DNA of 64,000 nt from Onthophagus taurus. Taxonomy: Eukaryota > Arthropoda > Insecta > Coleoptera > Scarabaeidae. A program made the position numbers and the translations under genes. The stretch covers positions 36,215,501-36,279,500 of the forward strand of contig NC_091966.1 of NCBI RefSeq assembly GCF_036711975.1, written 5' to 3'. The first letter of the stretch is position 1. Each line of letters opens with the position of its first letter. Below are positions 33,841 through 46,000 of the stretch, one piece after another. The notes under the pieces are model-generated. The model saw only the letters and a list, made by a program, of their open reading frames with translations, did no database searches and was not told the origin of the DNA.

Positions 33841-35573
33841 TTAGAACTCTTTCTTTATGAATTCTTTTTTCTTCAATACAGTATTTTCGATAGTTACTTT
33901 TCCACCTTGACGAAAAATCTTCCCTTTATTTTGGAAGTTTTTTGTATCACTCGAAAATTGAACTTGTTTCTTTTGAAAAACGTCATTTTCTTTATCTTCT
34001 TCTTTCACACAATTTTTGCTTTTCACCAAACTGGCAGATCGTTTCATTAACCTTGACAGATCAATATTCTTATCTGACATATAATTTATGCAAGGAACAA
34101 GAACTGGTGATTGTGCAGGTGAGTCATCCGGTTTTTCTTTGACAATAAGTGTTTCATAAGACTCCTGTAATTCTTTTATTTGTTCTTTTAATTTCGTAAT
34201 TGTTTCTTCTTTAACATCAAGTTCTTCTTGGATTTTAACGAATCGTAAATGCCAAGAACTTGATTCTCTCATAACTTCTCTGTTCCGATCAACTAACAAC
34301 ATGTTAGATAGAGATGTACGGTCATATTTTTCTAAGAGATTGTTGATTTGTTTGTTCTTCATGTCGATTCTATACTCGATCAGTGATAATTCTTCATCTT
34401 TCAACGCTTTTACGGCTATTAATGGACGCGAATCTAATTCCTTTTTATATTCGGCTATTAAAGATTCTAACACATTAATACGAACCCTAAAAAATTTTAA
34501 ATAATTTTTATTGTTGCTTTCAAAATACATGTGGTTCGATTAAATGTTTTAGTTATTTTTCTTACTTGTAGCTGTCTTCTAAATCTAATCTATCATTGTT
34601 TCTATCTTCAATTTCTTTTTCCCAATTTTGTTGTAATGTACCATTTTCAACTCTCATTTTAAAAACTTGATTTTCCAATCTCGATATTTGCTGTTTCATT
34701 TCGTCGTAATGGTTTTTCATTCTATTCACTTTTCCTTGAAGTTCAACTCGTCTAAAAATAATTAAAATTAAATTATTTTTTAATTATTTTTAATCAAATT
34801 AAATCAAATACTTTTCCTCGACTTCTGCAAATAACGAATTTCCTTGACCGCTCGAACTATCAGGTTTACTTTTCAGTACATCTAATTCCGTTTTTGCCAT
34901 CATTAGGTCTTCTTGTAATGTATCAGCTAATTTTTTTGATTCCTGTAACTCATCCGATTTACGTTGATAGTTTTCGGATAATATATTAAAATCGTTTTTT
35001 AAATTCTATAAAAGAAAGTATAATCATTAAGCATAAATATAAAATTATTAAATCCCTTACATTCATGCTTTCTTCATAAATATGGATATCATTTTCGAGA
35101 TTTAAAGCACTCTCTCTCATCACGCTGTTTTCTTCTTTTAACTTAGATATTTCCAATTCTAATTCTTGTACTTTTTGAAGTAACGATTGCATTTCATCCG
35201 AATCTTCCACAACAGACCCTCTTTTAGACATAGATTCTATTTGTGCAGTTAAAACTTTTAGCTGCTCAGATTTAGCTTGTAAAGCGGCTTCAACTTCTTC
35301 GAGGGCTTCCGTTTTAGCCAGCTCCATAGCGCGTTTTTCTTCTTCCAAGCCATCCACTCTCTTTTCCCAATCTTTATTATTTTTCGCGAGTCTCATTTGT
35401 AATCCTTCTATTTCTGCTATATAATCTTTCTCCAGAAGTGTTAAGCGAGCCACTTCACGTTTTAAATCGTAAATTTCTTGATTTACAACGTCAGAGGACG
35501 ATTGGTTTTGCATTTCGATGCAGTTTTGGTTAACGGAGTTGGATTTAAAATACGATCGAATGAAATCTAACAT
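33841..35573 (-). CDS. SPDL1: Spindly, kinetochore dynein adaptor
   Basis: Spindly recruits dynein/dynactin to kinetochores through RZZ and helps silence the spindle checkpoint. Exons (minus): 35573-35061, 35005-34812, 34751-34566, 34486-33841. All junctions are GT/AG and in phase, giving 512 residues. The protein is almost entirely coiled coil to about residue 420. At the exon 2/3 junction it carries the Spindly motif GNSLFAEVEEK-R (about 226-237), which family members use to contact the dynactin pointed end. The tail is basic and disordered (PVLVPCINY, SLVKSKNCVKEEDKEN). I do not see a clear N-terminal CC1 box (AAxxG). The start is uncertain: MLDFIRSYF (35573) is used here; MQNQ (about 35513) is possible. 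A donor-like GTAAGATG at 35661-35668 hints at a 5' UTR intron. Identification rests mainly on the Spindly motif and architecture. Confidence 0.85.
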
Positions 35574-36234
35574 AAAAAACGTAAAACGTGAGAACCGTTG
35601 GGATGTTAAATTCAAAATAAAAGTGCATTTAACATAATGATTATTATAAGTACAGTTCATCTTACCTAATATCGACGTGCCTATTTTGGGGGAGTGAATT
35701 AACTGTAAATAAATTATTAATTGAGGAAAAGCAACGAAAAATTTTTGATTTGATTTGTTTAATTTTTATGAATGTTTGACAATTGATTTATGCCACATTT
35801 TTTTTTTTTTATGTCAATGTTGGTAAAGTTTACGATTCAATTATATTTAATATATTTAATGATTTTAATGTTACAATATTTATTTAATCCAATAGAATTG
35901 ATTGTTGTTTTGGGTTTATTGAAAAATAAACAATTTTTTTTGAGAATTTAAATTTTTACTGAAATTCAATATCTGAACGTTATTTAAAAATTTCGTCTAT
36001 TTTCTTTATAACTCAAAATTATAACTATTATTATTATTAATAAATGTATTAATAACAAAACTTAAACTATATTCTTAATATATACAATAAATAAGCTTTA
36101 ATTTATTTGATTATTTAATATCGACTTTAGAACGTATTATTATGACATAATCACATTTTTGACTTTGACCGTTCGCGGATATTCTTTACAGGTTTAATTG
36201 GAAATATTTTATATTTTAGAAAAAACCAATTAAA
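35574..36234. promoter_or_regulatory. Shared upstream region of Spindly and ATP synthase epsilon
   Basis: The two genes diverge from this 660-bp region. It is AT-rich with no distinct TATA box. Both promoters must lie here, but their elements cannot be resolved by eye. Confidence 0.5.
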
Positions 36235-36949
36235 ATGAGTGCCTGGAGAGCTGCTGGTTTAAAGTAAGCTTTTTAAAAAATATACTTTTTACTGTGTGTT
36301 ACTTAAAACGTAGATCGCATATAGGTTATGTAAAGCTATCCAAAATGGATGATTTTATGATGAATTTATTTTTGTAGTTACATTAACTACTCAACTATTG
36401 CTGCCCGGCTATTGAGACAAGCTTTAAAACCTGAATTTAGAGCAGATGCCGCTAAAAGGAATGAATCTCACATTAAATTCACATCGTGGGTTGATGGAAA
36501 ACCAGTCGGTAAGAAAAGCTTTAAAAATTATTCCATTTTATAGAATTAGTAAATTGTTTCTTCGTTATTTAAAAAATGATTATTTTTAAAGGTCGTAAAG
36601 AATAATAATAAGTCGTAAACCATCAACAATGTGGTGAGTGAAAAAAGGAAGGCAAAATAACATAAATGTTCTATAAAAAAAGTTGAGAGAGTTTGCTATA
36701 ACCATATAAAATACTAAATTAAAACTTATTTATAGAACATATAATTTGGTATTAACATTGAGTTTTTTAATGCTTTTAATATAAATTTAACAGGTTTTTA
36801 TTATATTTTTAACAGCATGATTGGAGTTCATCAATCATATTTTTGAAGCATGTTTGGGGCCTAGCTTAATTAAGGGATTTTTGTACTAATTTGTTTGTTT
36901 GATTTTGTTTTCAGCTCCAGAATATGATCGCCATTTGAACAAGCCTTAG
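36235..36949 (+). CDS. ATP5F1E: ATP synthase F1 subunit epsilon, mitochondrial
   Basis: A tiny stalk subunit of mitochondrial F1-ATPase; the insect orthologue is called stunted in Drosophila. Exons: 36235-36263, 36378-36508, 36915-36949. Introns are GT/AG with matching phases. The product is 64 residues, starting MSAWRAAGLNYINYSTIAAR and continuing with LRQALKPEFRADAAKR, SHIKFTSW and a short C-terminal tail. This is the classic family pattern without a cleaved presequence. Too small and split to be found as one ORF. It ends 260 bp from the convergent MVD gene. Confidence 0.94.
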
Positions 36950-37209
36950 TAAAACCAGTTTTTATTTTTATGATACTGTGTATTTGTGTTAATGTGAACT
37001 TATACCAAATATAGTTTACCAAAGATTAAATGCGTCTTTTATTATTTTTATAAATACTACATTTCATGCTCTTTGTATAAAAATAGTTCCAAATGAAACT
37101 TATCTCCAATATGTCTACCACCTGAAATACCAGAGCTAAACTTCAAAGACAATTCATGTTCTAAAATTACAAACCACATCTTTTTCGCATATAATTTAAC
37201 CCAACTTGC

Positions 37210-38648
37210 TTAAATAATTGTTTTAATTAAAACTTTTGGATTTCCCATTTCATTTAAAAGATGTTCAGATTCATCTTCAAGCATTTTAGGCCCACTGCCA
37301 ACTTTAGTTTGAATAATATACTTTAATTGATCCATCTCCATCCGTTGATTCATTACTTTACCTTGTAAATCTTCAGAAATCTACAAAAAATTAATTAAAA
37401 AAATCATAAAAAGTTACAAATCCTCACATTTTGAGATAAATCTTCAAACGGAATTCCTCTAAAATACTCTTCTTTAGGTGTACTTGATGGATACACATAA
37501 TTTATTAAAGATATCACTTCAGAAACGTTTTTTTCTAACGTGTATAAGCAAGCATTTGGCCCCGCATCGAATGTATAACCCACCTAAATTATAAATTTAA
37601 TTATTATTTCTTAAATATTTTAATATTCTAACCTCAATCGACTTTTTAATTTCATTATAAGAATGCACCAAACTACAAATACTATGGGAAACATCGTTCA
37701 TGTAAACACAAGGTGGGTAAGTATCTAAACAAGTTGCATGAAACTGATTGGAATCTTTCATTGTAATTTCAGCGAATTTTTCAAAATTTTTACTTTTAAT
37801 TGCATCAATCATTTCATTGATACGTTTAGGAACAATACTTTCTGCTCTATACTGAAGCAAAGAAGACGTTTTTACACTTGTTTTCATTCCAGAGGTTGAA
37901 CTATATTTTTTTCTAGAATCATTAACAACTAATATGATAACGCGTATTTCAGGCCAATGACTTTTTGGAACGATTTCTTTCGCTATTGAATCAAAACCGA
38001 ATTCGTTTTCGCCCATATGCCATCGAACCCAGCCCCCATAAATGCTTCTACAAGCACTTCCAGATCCTCTTCTAGCGACATCGGAAATTTCCCCATCAAT
38101 TTCATATAATTTAGCTAAAGTAAAAACTAAACAAGCGTATCCCGCTGCTGATGAAGCAAGACCTGCAGCTGTGGGAAAATTATTTTCTGAACAAATATGA
38201 ATTTTCCAATCGAACCATTTCAAGTTTTTGTTCGCTTTTTTTCTAACTGGGACAAAAATTAACAATTTAAATCAACTTAAACGTTACTATATTTGGTTAC
38301 CCACTTTCTTTCAAACAACTTTGCATTCTGATGTTATCGCAATTCTCCTCTTTTCCATTCAACCAAAATTTATTCTCTTTAAAATTTGGATTTGCCATTA
38401 TCGTCGTTTTAGCACACATCTAAAAAAATTTTATGATTTTATTTCAATCAATTTAATCTTTATTTTACCTGCTCTGTATCTAATGTAGTGCTTATTGAAT
38501 CATTAATTGGTAAAATAAGTTCCTCATTTCTTTTACCCCCTAAAAATTGAAATCAAAACTTATTTATTAATTATGAAATTGATTTGAAATACTTACAATA
38601 TTTAATTACAGCTATATTTACCGGTGCGATACACGTTACAACCTTCAT
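37210..38648 (-). CDS. MVD: Diphosphomevalonate decarboxylase
   Basis: A GHMP-family enzyme that converts mevalonate diphosphate to isopentenyl diphosphate using ATP. In insects this pathway feeds juvenile hormone and prenylation rather than sterols. Exons (minus): 38648-38597, 38539-38469, 38419-38305, 38246-37633, 37583-37428, 37380-37210. All phases agree, giving 392 residues (human about 400). Seen: N-terminal [14 protein letters not shown], the GHMP ATP-binding loop [14 protein letters not shown] (about 102-115), [10 protein letters not shown] (138-147), [17 protein letters not shown], and YTFDAGPNA with catalytic Asp at about 290. The third intron uses the donor GTGGGT. Complete and apparently intact. 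Confidence 0.97.
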
Positions 38649-39955
38649 TGTTGAAATGCTGGGTGTTTAAGAAAAGGGAAAGTTTTAACTTTTTAGTTTG
38701 AACTCATTTGAAGTATTTCCGATCTTTACCGATAGATGGCTCGGTTAAGAATTAGGTTATATTTACCTTTTTTGGTGCAGCTTTTCTGTGTTGAATGAGA
38801 TAAAACTAAATTTTAAATATTATTAATAGATTTATTTGTTTGTAGGGAAGTGCGGATTTGGTTTTAAAAGTTAATGTTTAAGGCATTTTATATCATTCGA
38901 AGTTAAAAATAATTTTCACCGCATTCGTTTTAACGCGCATGCTCAATATCTAAAACTTCTACAGGGTGATTAAAAGATATATACTCATATAAACTTGTAA
39001 GATCTCATTTCAGTTTTTTATGGCTTATATGTCTTAAGACAACAACATCATCGTTAGTGAAGTCCTGTCGATAATCACTTGAGGAGGCTAATATTTATAA
39101 TAACGTCACGCTAAAATGGCGGAAAGAGCATACCTACCGGAAATAACGGATTGGCTAGCGAAACGGGTTGCTAAGAACTCACCGGTTCAACTCCATCTCC
39201 CATCGAGTTTTTTCTCGATAGATGGGATGAGTGCAATAATTGTCTTTGCAGAGAAAACTCTGCTCTACCCTGACTGGAAGAAATCAACTCAGTTCCTGGG
39301 AAAGTCTAAAAGTAACATGAGGCTCCTCACCTACTTCCAGCCCGACACTGCGGGTTACGGCGAACATACCCTTTTGTAGGGGGTGTGAAATAGTAAGTGG
39401 AATCCATTCTTGGCGTAACATAGCCCCAAATTTCGGACATAAAAGGCATACCCTTCTGTTCTATATTAACATTAAAAACCTTAGGCTGGTTTTCTGACCC
39501 CTGAATGAACTGTAAATTGTGGGGATGTTGCTGGGGCCTAAATGCTGTAAAGAAATTCACTCCCACATGAAACTACATACATATCTGAAGACTTAACGCA
39601 ATCTGAAAGAACATCAAACAATAGAAGTAATGCATAGATTAGTTGGTTTAGTTTTATTTAGCATCATTGAGCTGACATTACAGATTTGCGTTAATGATAT
39701 AATAAATATAATAAAGGTATACAAAACAACCCTATTTTTAAGAGTGTTTTAAAAAACCTTGCTTTCAATGCATAATCCTAACACCACCTAACTACTCACC
39801 ACACATCCTAACAGCTGCAGCGCATGAGCCAGATGCTTTAACACAAGCGCTTCTATAAATTCCTTAGAATAAAGCTCTATAATCCTCCACAGCAGCTAGA
39901 TATGAATGAAGTTACCAATAAATAAATTTTATGTCTATTATTAAAAACCATGTGC
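38649..39955. other. Intergenic; unassigned open frames
   Basis: A transposon-end-like TACAGGGTGATT occurs at about 38962. Overlapping frames at 39116-39379 (plus) and 39327-39566 (minus) lie in a GC-richer patch. I recognise no domain in either; a degraded repeat is most likely. Confidence 0.4.
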
Positions 39956-39959
39956 ATTC

Positions 39960-41810
39960 AAAGATTTACTCCTTTGTCCCTACGACAAATCTGGAGATGG
40001 TGATAAGCAGGGAGTGTTCTAGAGAGTCCAGCAGTTCTTGTTTCTTGACAAGATAAATTTTACTTTTTGCTCCTACGGCAAATCTGAAGGTGCAGAGACT
40101 CAGGAAACATATTCGTATTATTTAGGGCAGTCCCAAAAAGCTGCAGTTTCTGAATCTTGAGTAAATGAATTCTCTTAATTGTAATTAACCATTTCATTTG
40201 ACATTTTTAATCATTCAAGGTATCCAAACGTATCCTATGATGTGAAATCATGGAGCCTACCCAAAGTATCTACAGTAGCCCTAGTGTTAAGCAGTTCCTA
40301 AATAGTTCTTGACAAGATGAATTTTACTTTTTGCTCCTATGCGAAATCTGAGGGTGCAGAGACTCAGGAAACATATTTGAATTATTTAGGTCAGTCCCAA
40401 AAAGCTGCAGTTTCTGATTCTTGAGAGAATGTATTCTCTTAATTATAATTAACCATTTAATTTGAAATTTTTAATTATTCAAGGTATCCAAACGTATCCT
40501 ATGATGTCAAATCAGAGAGCCTACTGAAAGCATCTAGAGTAGCCTTAGTGTCAGCAGTTTCTGGTTCTTGACAAGATAAATTTTACTTTTTGCTCCTATG
40601 GCAAATCTGAAGGTGCAGAGACTCAGGAAAGATATTCGCATTATTTAGAGCAGTCCCAAAAAGCTGCAGTTTCAGATTGTTGAAAAAATGTATTCTCTTA
40701 ATTGTAATTAACCATTCAATTTGAAATTCTTAATCATTCAAGGCATCCAAACGTATCCCTTGATGTGAAATCATGGAGCCTACCCAAAGTATCTACAGTA
40801 GCCCTAGTGTTAAGCAGTTCCTAAATAGTTCTTGACAAGATGAATTTTACTTTTTGCTCCTATGCGAAATCTGAGGGTGCAGAGACTCAGGAAACATATT
40901 TGAATTATTTAGGTCAGTCCCAAAAAGCTGCAGTTTCTGATTCTTGAGAGAATGTATTCTCTTAATTATAATTAACCATTTAATTTGAAATTTTTAATTA
41001 TTCAAGGTATCCAAACGTATCCTATGATGTGAAATCAGAGAGCCTACTGAAAGCATCTAGAGTAGCCTTAGTGTCAGCAGTTTCTGGTTCTTGACAAGAT
41101 AAATTTTACTTTTTGCTCCTATGGCAAATCTGAAGGTGCAGAGACTCAGGAAAGATATTCGCATTATTTAGAGCAGTCCCAAAAAGCTGCAGTTTCAGAT
41201 TGTTGAAAAAATGTATTCTCTTAATTGTAATTAACCATTCAATTTGAAATTCTTAATCATTCAAGGCATCCAAACGTATCCCTTGATGTGAAATCAGAGA
41301 GCCTATCCAGAGTATCTAGAGTAGCCTTAGTGTCAAGCAGTTTCTGGTTCTTGACAAGATAAAATTTACTTCTTGCTCCTACGGCAAATCTGAAGGTGCA
41401 GAGACTCAGGAAACATATTCGAATTATTTAGGGCAGTCAAAAAAACCTGCAGTTTCTGATTCTTGAGAAAATGTATTCTCTTAATTATAATTAACCATTT
41501 CATTTGAAATTTTTAATTATTCAAGGTATCCAAACGTATCCTATGATGTGAAATCAGAGAGCCTACTATCTCTAGGCTACTCTATATCTAGAGTAGCCTT
41601 AGTGTCAAGCAGTTTCTGGTTTTTGACAAGATGAATTTTGCTTTTTGCTCCTATGGCAAATCTTAGGGTGCAGAGACTCAGGAAGCATATTCAAATTATT
41701 TAGGGCAGTCCCAAAAACCTGCAGTTTCTGATTCTTGAGAAAATGTATTCTCTTAATTTTAATTAACCGTTTAATTTGAAATTTTAATCAATCAAGATAT
41801 CCAAACATCA
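39960..41810. repeat. ~260-bp tandem array with a recent ~520-bp duplication
   Basis: About seven degenerate copies share TTCTTGACAAGATRAATTTTACTTTTTGCTCC, a GGTGCAGAGACTCAGG block and ATTCTCTTAATTRTAATTAACC. Copies start about every 260-275 bp (markers near 40072, 40333, 40593, 40856, 41115, 41373, 41648). The stretch from about 40250 to 40770 is almost identical to 40773-41290, showing a recent two-unit duplication. It is intergenic between MVD and the SLC7 gene, and has no coding signal. Confidence 0.9.
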
Positions 41811-43091
41811 GTTGCATATGAATCATGCTATGCATTTCACATGTATGATGTGAAATCAGTTGCATTACATAATTTGCAATTGTATACTATAAACAAAAAT
41901 TATCGTCAAATTTATTGAAAAATAATGGTCTTAATTAAATTTATCAGTTTAGATTAATTATATTTAAATGACTTTATATTAACGTGGGTACAAAACTGAA
42001 ACGACCTCAACCTCTCAACTAACATCACTAGAAAATAAAAGACCCAATTCGCCAAACCAATTATGTTATCAACACAAAAAAAGAACAGGCATAGATGTAT
42101 CAGTATGAAGAATACCTAATAATAACACAGAGCGTAAACGACTTAGGAAAATTGGTAAACACTCTCTTCCTCGCTCCGTTTTACTACGCGTTTAATGATT
42201 TCAAAACCCATTGTTAAAACATCTTTTATTTTTAACTTGATAATTGGTATCATGATGTTCGTTTGCAATCTTTGTATGGTTTCTTAATGTATTGTTTATT
42301 GGTGTTTGATTATAAACGTTAAAATACATCAATGTAACCTTGTACATTGCAAGATAACCTCATTTTTAAAATTTCGTTTTTTTTAATGCACGCGAATTGA
42401 AACGCGATAAGAAATATTGTTGTTCTTTGACTGACCTACAATAATTTTAGTGTATTTATTAATTATGATATGTTTCAACGATTTTTTTTATAACTGCTGA
42501 TTTTATCATTTTTATAATACATAATTAGTTTTAGAACTCATTTATCATTCAAAAATTGGTATTAATTAGAGATAAAGCTATTTAAACAAAATATTATAAC
42601 TATTTCTAAATTACTTTGTACATTTATAAAAAAATTATAAGTAAACATTGTTAGTGGTGTAGTTGTTATTGCTTTAAAATAACAAAATAGATTTCGCGTT
42701 AAGTTTGGAATTAATGCAATTTATAACTTATTTGGTAATAGATTAAAAGTTACTAAGCGAATTAACAAATACGTTTAAATATAAATGTTTCTTTGAAGTC
42801 GTTCAAATGACAATTCGCGTCAATTAGCATTGGGAATCTCGTTATCAGAATCTATTTATTAGTTATAAACCGTGCGAGATACTACTAAGATGTTCTCAAA
42901 ACGTCGCTCTCTCAGACGACAGATGTTATTTTGATCGCAATGTGATTTAGTTTTAATTTATTTTAAATCAACAAATAATTAGTTTTAAAGTTATTTTTTT
43001 AAATAATTAAAATAAAAACTTTTTTGTGTGTGATTTTAGTGATAATTTCATAAAAATTTAATTGGATCGGTTTTTTATAAAAGTTATCATC
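41811..43091. promoter_or_regulatory. Upstream region of the SLC7 transporter gene
   Basis: AT-rich intergenic DNA leads to a probable 5' UTR before the ATG at 43092. CTCTCTCAGACGACAGATG near 42908-42926 is a possible initiator-containing region. No other feature is recognised. Confidence 0.35.
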
Positions 43092-46000
43092 ATGGCTGGA
43101 GGTAAAAAAACAATTATTTTACTTTCTAAATTACATATTTTTTTACAATGAAATTTTTTATTTTTATGGCATGTCGTAAGCAATATATAAAAATCGTTTT
43201 CAATCATTTTCTTATCTAGATGTAGACAAAAAAAGTTTTAAAAATCGTAATCCAAGATCTTACATAAAAGTAGAAAACTGATAAACCTATATTTATTGTG
43301 CAATATAAATCATTATTTTTGATTTATCTTTAATTTGGGAAATATAAAAATAAGATTGTAAATTAAAGTTGAATTAAACTTTAAGATGGGGTTCCATTAT
43401 GATTCATAATTTAGTTTTAATTAAAAAAATAAAGAAATAATATTTTTTTATATAGATAAATAAATAATGAGGGTAATTAATTTTTTTTATAACTATGTGA
43501 CAATCAGGCCTTAATAAATCCATTCTATCACTCTCCACTGGGATTTTATCGATATCGAGGTTCATTGCACTTTATATTCTAACTTCTTATAAATGTTTAC
43601 TTAGCATATTATTACTTAAGTATTTCCATTACGTTTTACAAATACTGTTAATTAAAATTGTGGGATATTTAGCATTGAAAAAATTTACACATTCTTGTTA
43701 AATCTAAGGACATGGATTATTATTACTTAATACATAAATTGTATATAATTAAGTAGCATTTAGGTTTTTTTCTTTAGTGTGAAAAATACTAAATAAATAA
43801 ACTCAATTTAAAAAATCTTTGTTCGAAAAAACACGTGTTTGAAGTAATAAATTTAATATTTCATCTTCATTTAATCAGTTTAATAATTTTAAAAATTAAT
43901 ATCTCAAAAAATAAAAGATATTTTGAAAAACGATTTGTAGTCTAAGAAAAGCTCTTTTCAACGATACCAAGTTTATTAAAATCCGTTCAACTATTTTGAA
44001 ATTATTGGCATTTGTTTACAAACATTTTCGAATACCCCACACTTTATTTGTAGAGATAGGACTAAAAAAACTATAATTTATCTAAGCTTTAAAAGGCATA
44101 TATTCTTGTGTAATGTTAATACAGTGGAATTTCGAGAGATCTTAGAAACCTGAAAATAATTTCTTAGATTTTCTCTTGGTCACTTTAGCCATTAAATTTT
44201 TTATTGCAAGTCGCTACAATGAGTAGTTTCTGAGATAGAGTACTTTGCAAGCTTATTTGGCCATCCTGTACATTGGCAGAAAAGTTTTTGCAGAATGACT
44301 GAAATACTAATACTTGCTAAAGGTCAGAATACTGATAAAGAATACTGGTAAAAATGTTTAGTGAAAGAGAAGATATATATTTCATACATGTATTTCCCTA
44401 AAAATATTATGTAGTACATTTAAAGAAGTTTCTTTAAAAACTGACACAGAGGTTTGTACAAAATGTGCAGAATACTAACACTGAAAAATAATGCTGATAG
44501 AAGTGTTGGTAACAAGAGAAGAATAAATGGGACAGTGAATTCTGCAGACATGTACGCTGGAAAAGCAACTTTTTGTAAAATTTTAAGATAAAAGCGCTAA
44601 TATTGACAAACAAAATTTTGCGAAAAGGTCTCAATAGCGATAAGAAATACTAGCAAAGCTGATTGGGGAAATAGCTGGCACTAACAAAGAACTATGATAT
44701 ATTTTTTTATAAAAGAATTTAGTACATTTAGAAAGAATTTTTAGAAAAAACTGAAAAACAGTAAAAGAAAAAATACCAATACTAAGATAGAAGTTTGTGA
44801 CAAGTCCAGAATACTGACGCTGATAGAAAGGAAAACTAAGACAGAAAGGAAAAAGCAGTTGGCATCAACAAAGAACTCTAAAATGTCTGTAACAAAAATA
44901 GGAAGTTTGAATGAGAGTCCTGCAAATGAAAGTGATAATGAAAATTTTGCAAAAAGAAAAGTAAGTTTACTGTGGCTAATACCAAACATTGGCACATTTC
45001 TTTGTTGAAAGAGCAGAACAAATGGCGTTGACATAAAACACTGACGGGGATAGTTCTAATGACAATGAACATGTTACACAAAGACCAAGTTATTGAGGTT
45101 ACTAACACCGAGATACTTTTACAAAATGACATAAACACTGACACTAACAAACACCTTCAGCTTCATTGTTATCAATAAGCTAATCATTTCTGAATATATG
45201 GTAACTGAAACCGGTTAATATGCAGTTTATGAGCACTACTCGGATTTTAACTTTTCCTTTATAATAATTCTTGTATGAGGAGACAGAATTTGTGGAAAAA
45301 GGAAATCGCGGAGATTTTCTTCAAAAACGTCACCATTTCCAATTCTCTCAACGACTTTTAATTGCAACCTCACGCATCATTAACGTTCTTAATTCCATAT
45401 GAGCTAACCCGCCTCATATTATTCGACATCAGATAAGAACGCCTTGTTAATCATGTTTTTAATTGCTCAACTTGAATATTAATTTTATCATGTATAAATA
45501 TTGCTTTCCTTGATATTTCCTAATCCGGTATTTAAACACTCAAGATAGCTTAACGCGAAATTATCCTTTATGTGAAATTTTCGTCTATCTAACAATAAGA
45601 CCAATCTGAGTGAGTCATCATCCCTCTCGGATTCCTTTATTTTATACAAATGCCCATTATGTTTAGACTTTTCCTACAAAAATTGTTTAACATTTTACTT
45701 TCCATAATAAAACAGCATTCAATTGTTTTTATTTGAGAAAACAAATGAGTAATGAATAACACTTGAATTTTTTAAATGGTAATGCACTCTTTTGTTAGGC
45801 TCATTTGATAGAGGTTTTTTTTCTTTTTTCGATTACGTACATAATGAATTATATTAATCAAAATAATATTAACATTTTTTTATCATTCTTTGATATATTT
45901 CAAAATAACTAAGAATTTATTAATTTCTATCGAATAAAACTTATCTTAATTTTGCTTCATCATGCATCTCTTTTATATTATATTCTTGTGTGGGCGATTC

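Noticed and set aside
39116-39566. Overlapping plus and minus frames in a GC-richer patch
   Set aside because: Neither translation resembles a family I know; more likely a degraded repeat. Kept only as unassigned.
44434-45150. Overlapping hydrophobic minus-strand frames resembling a membrane protein
   Set aside because: They arise from repeated AT-rich phrases in the SLC7 intron and contain no domain or splice logic.
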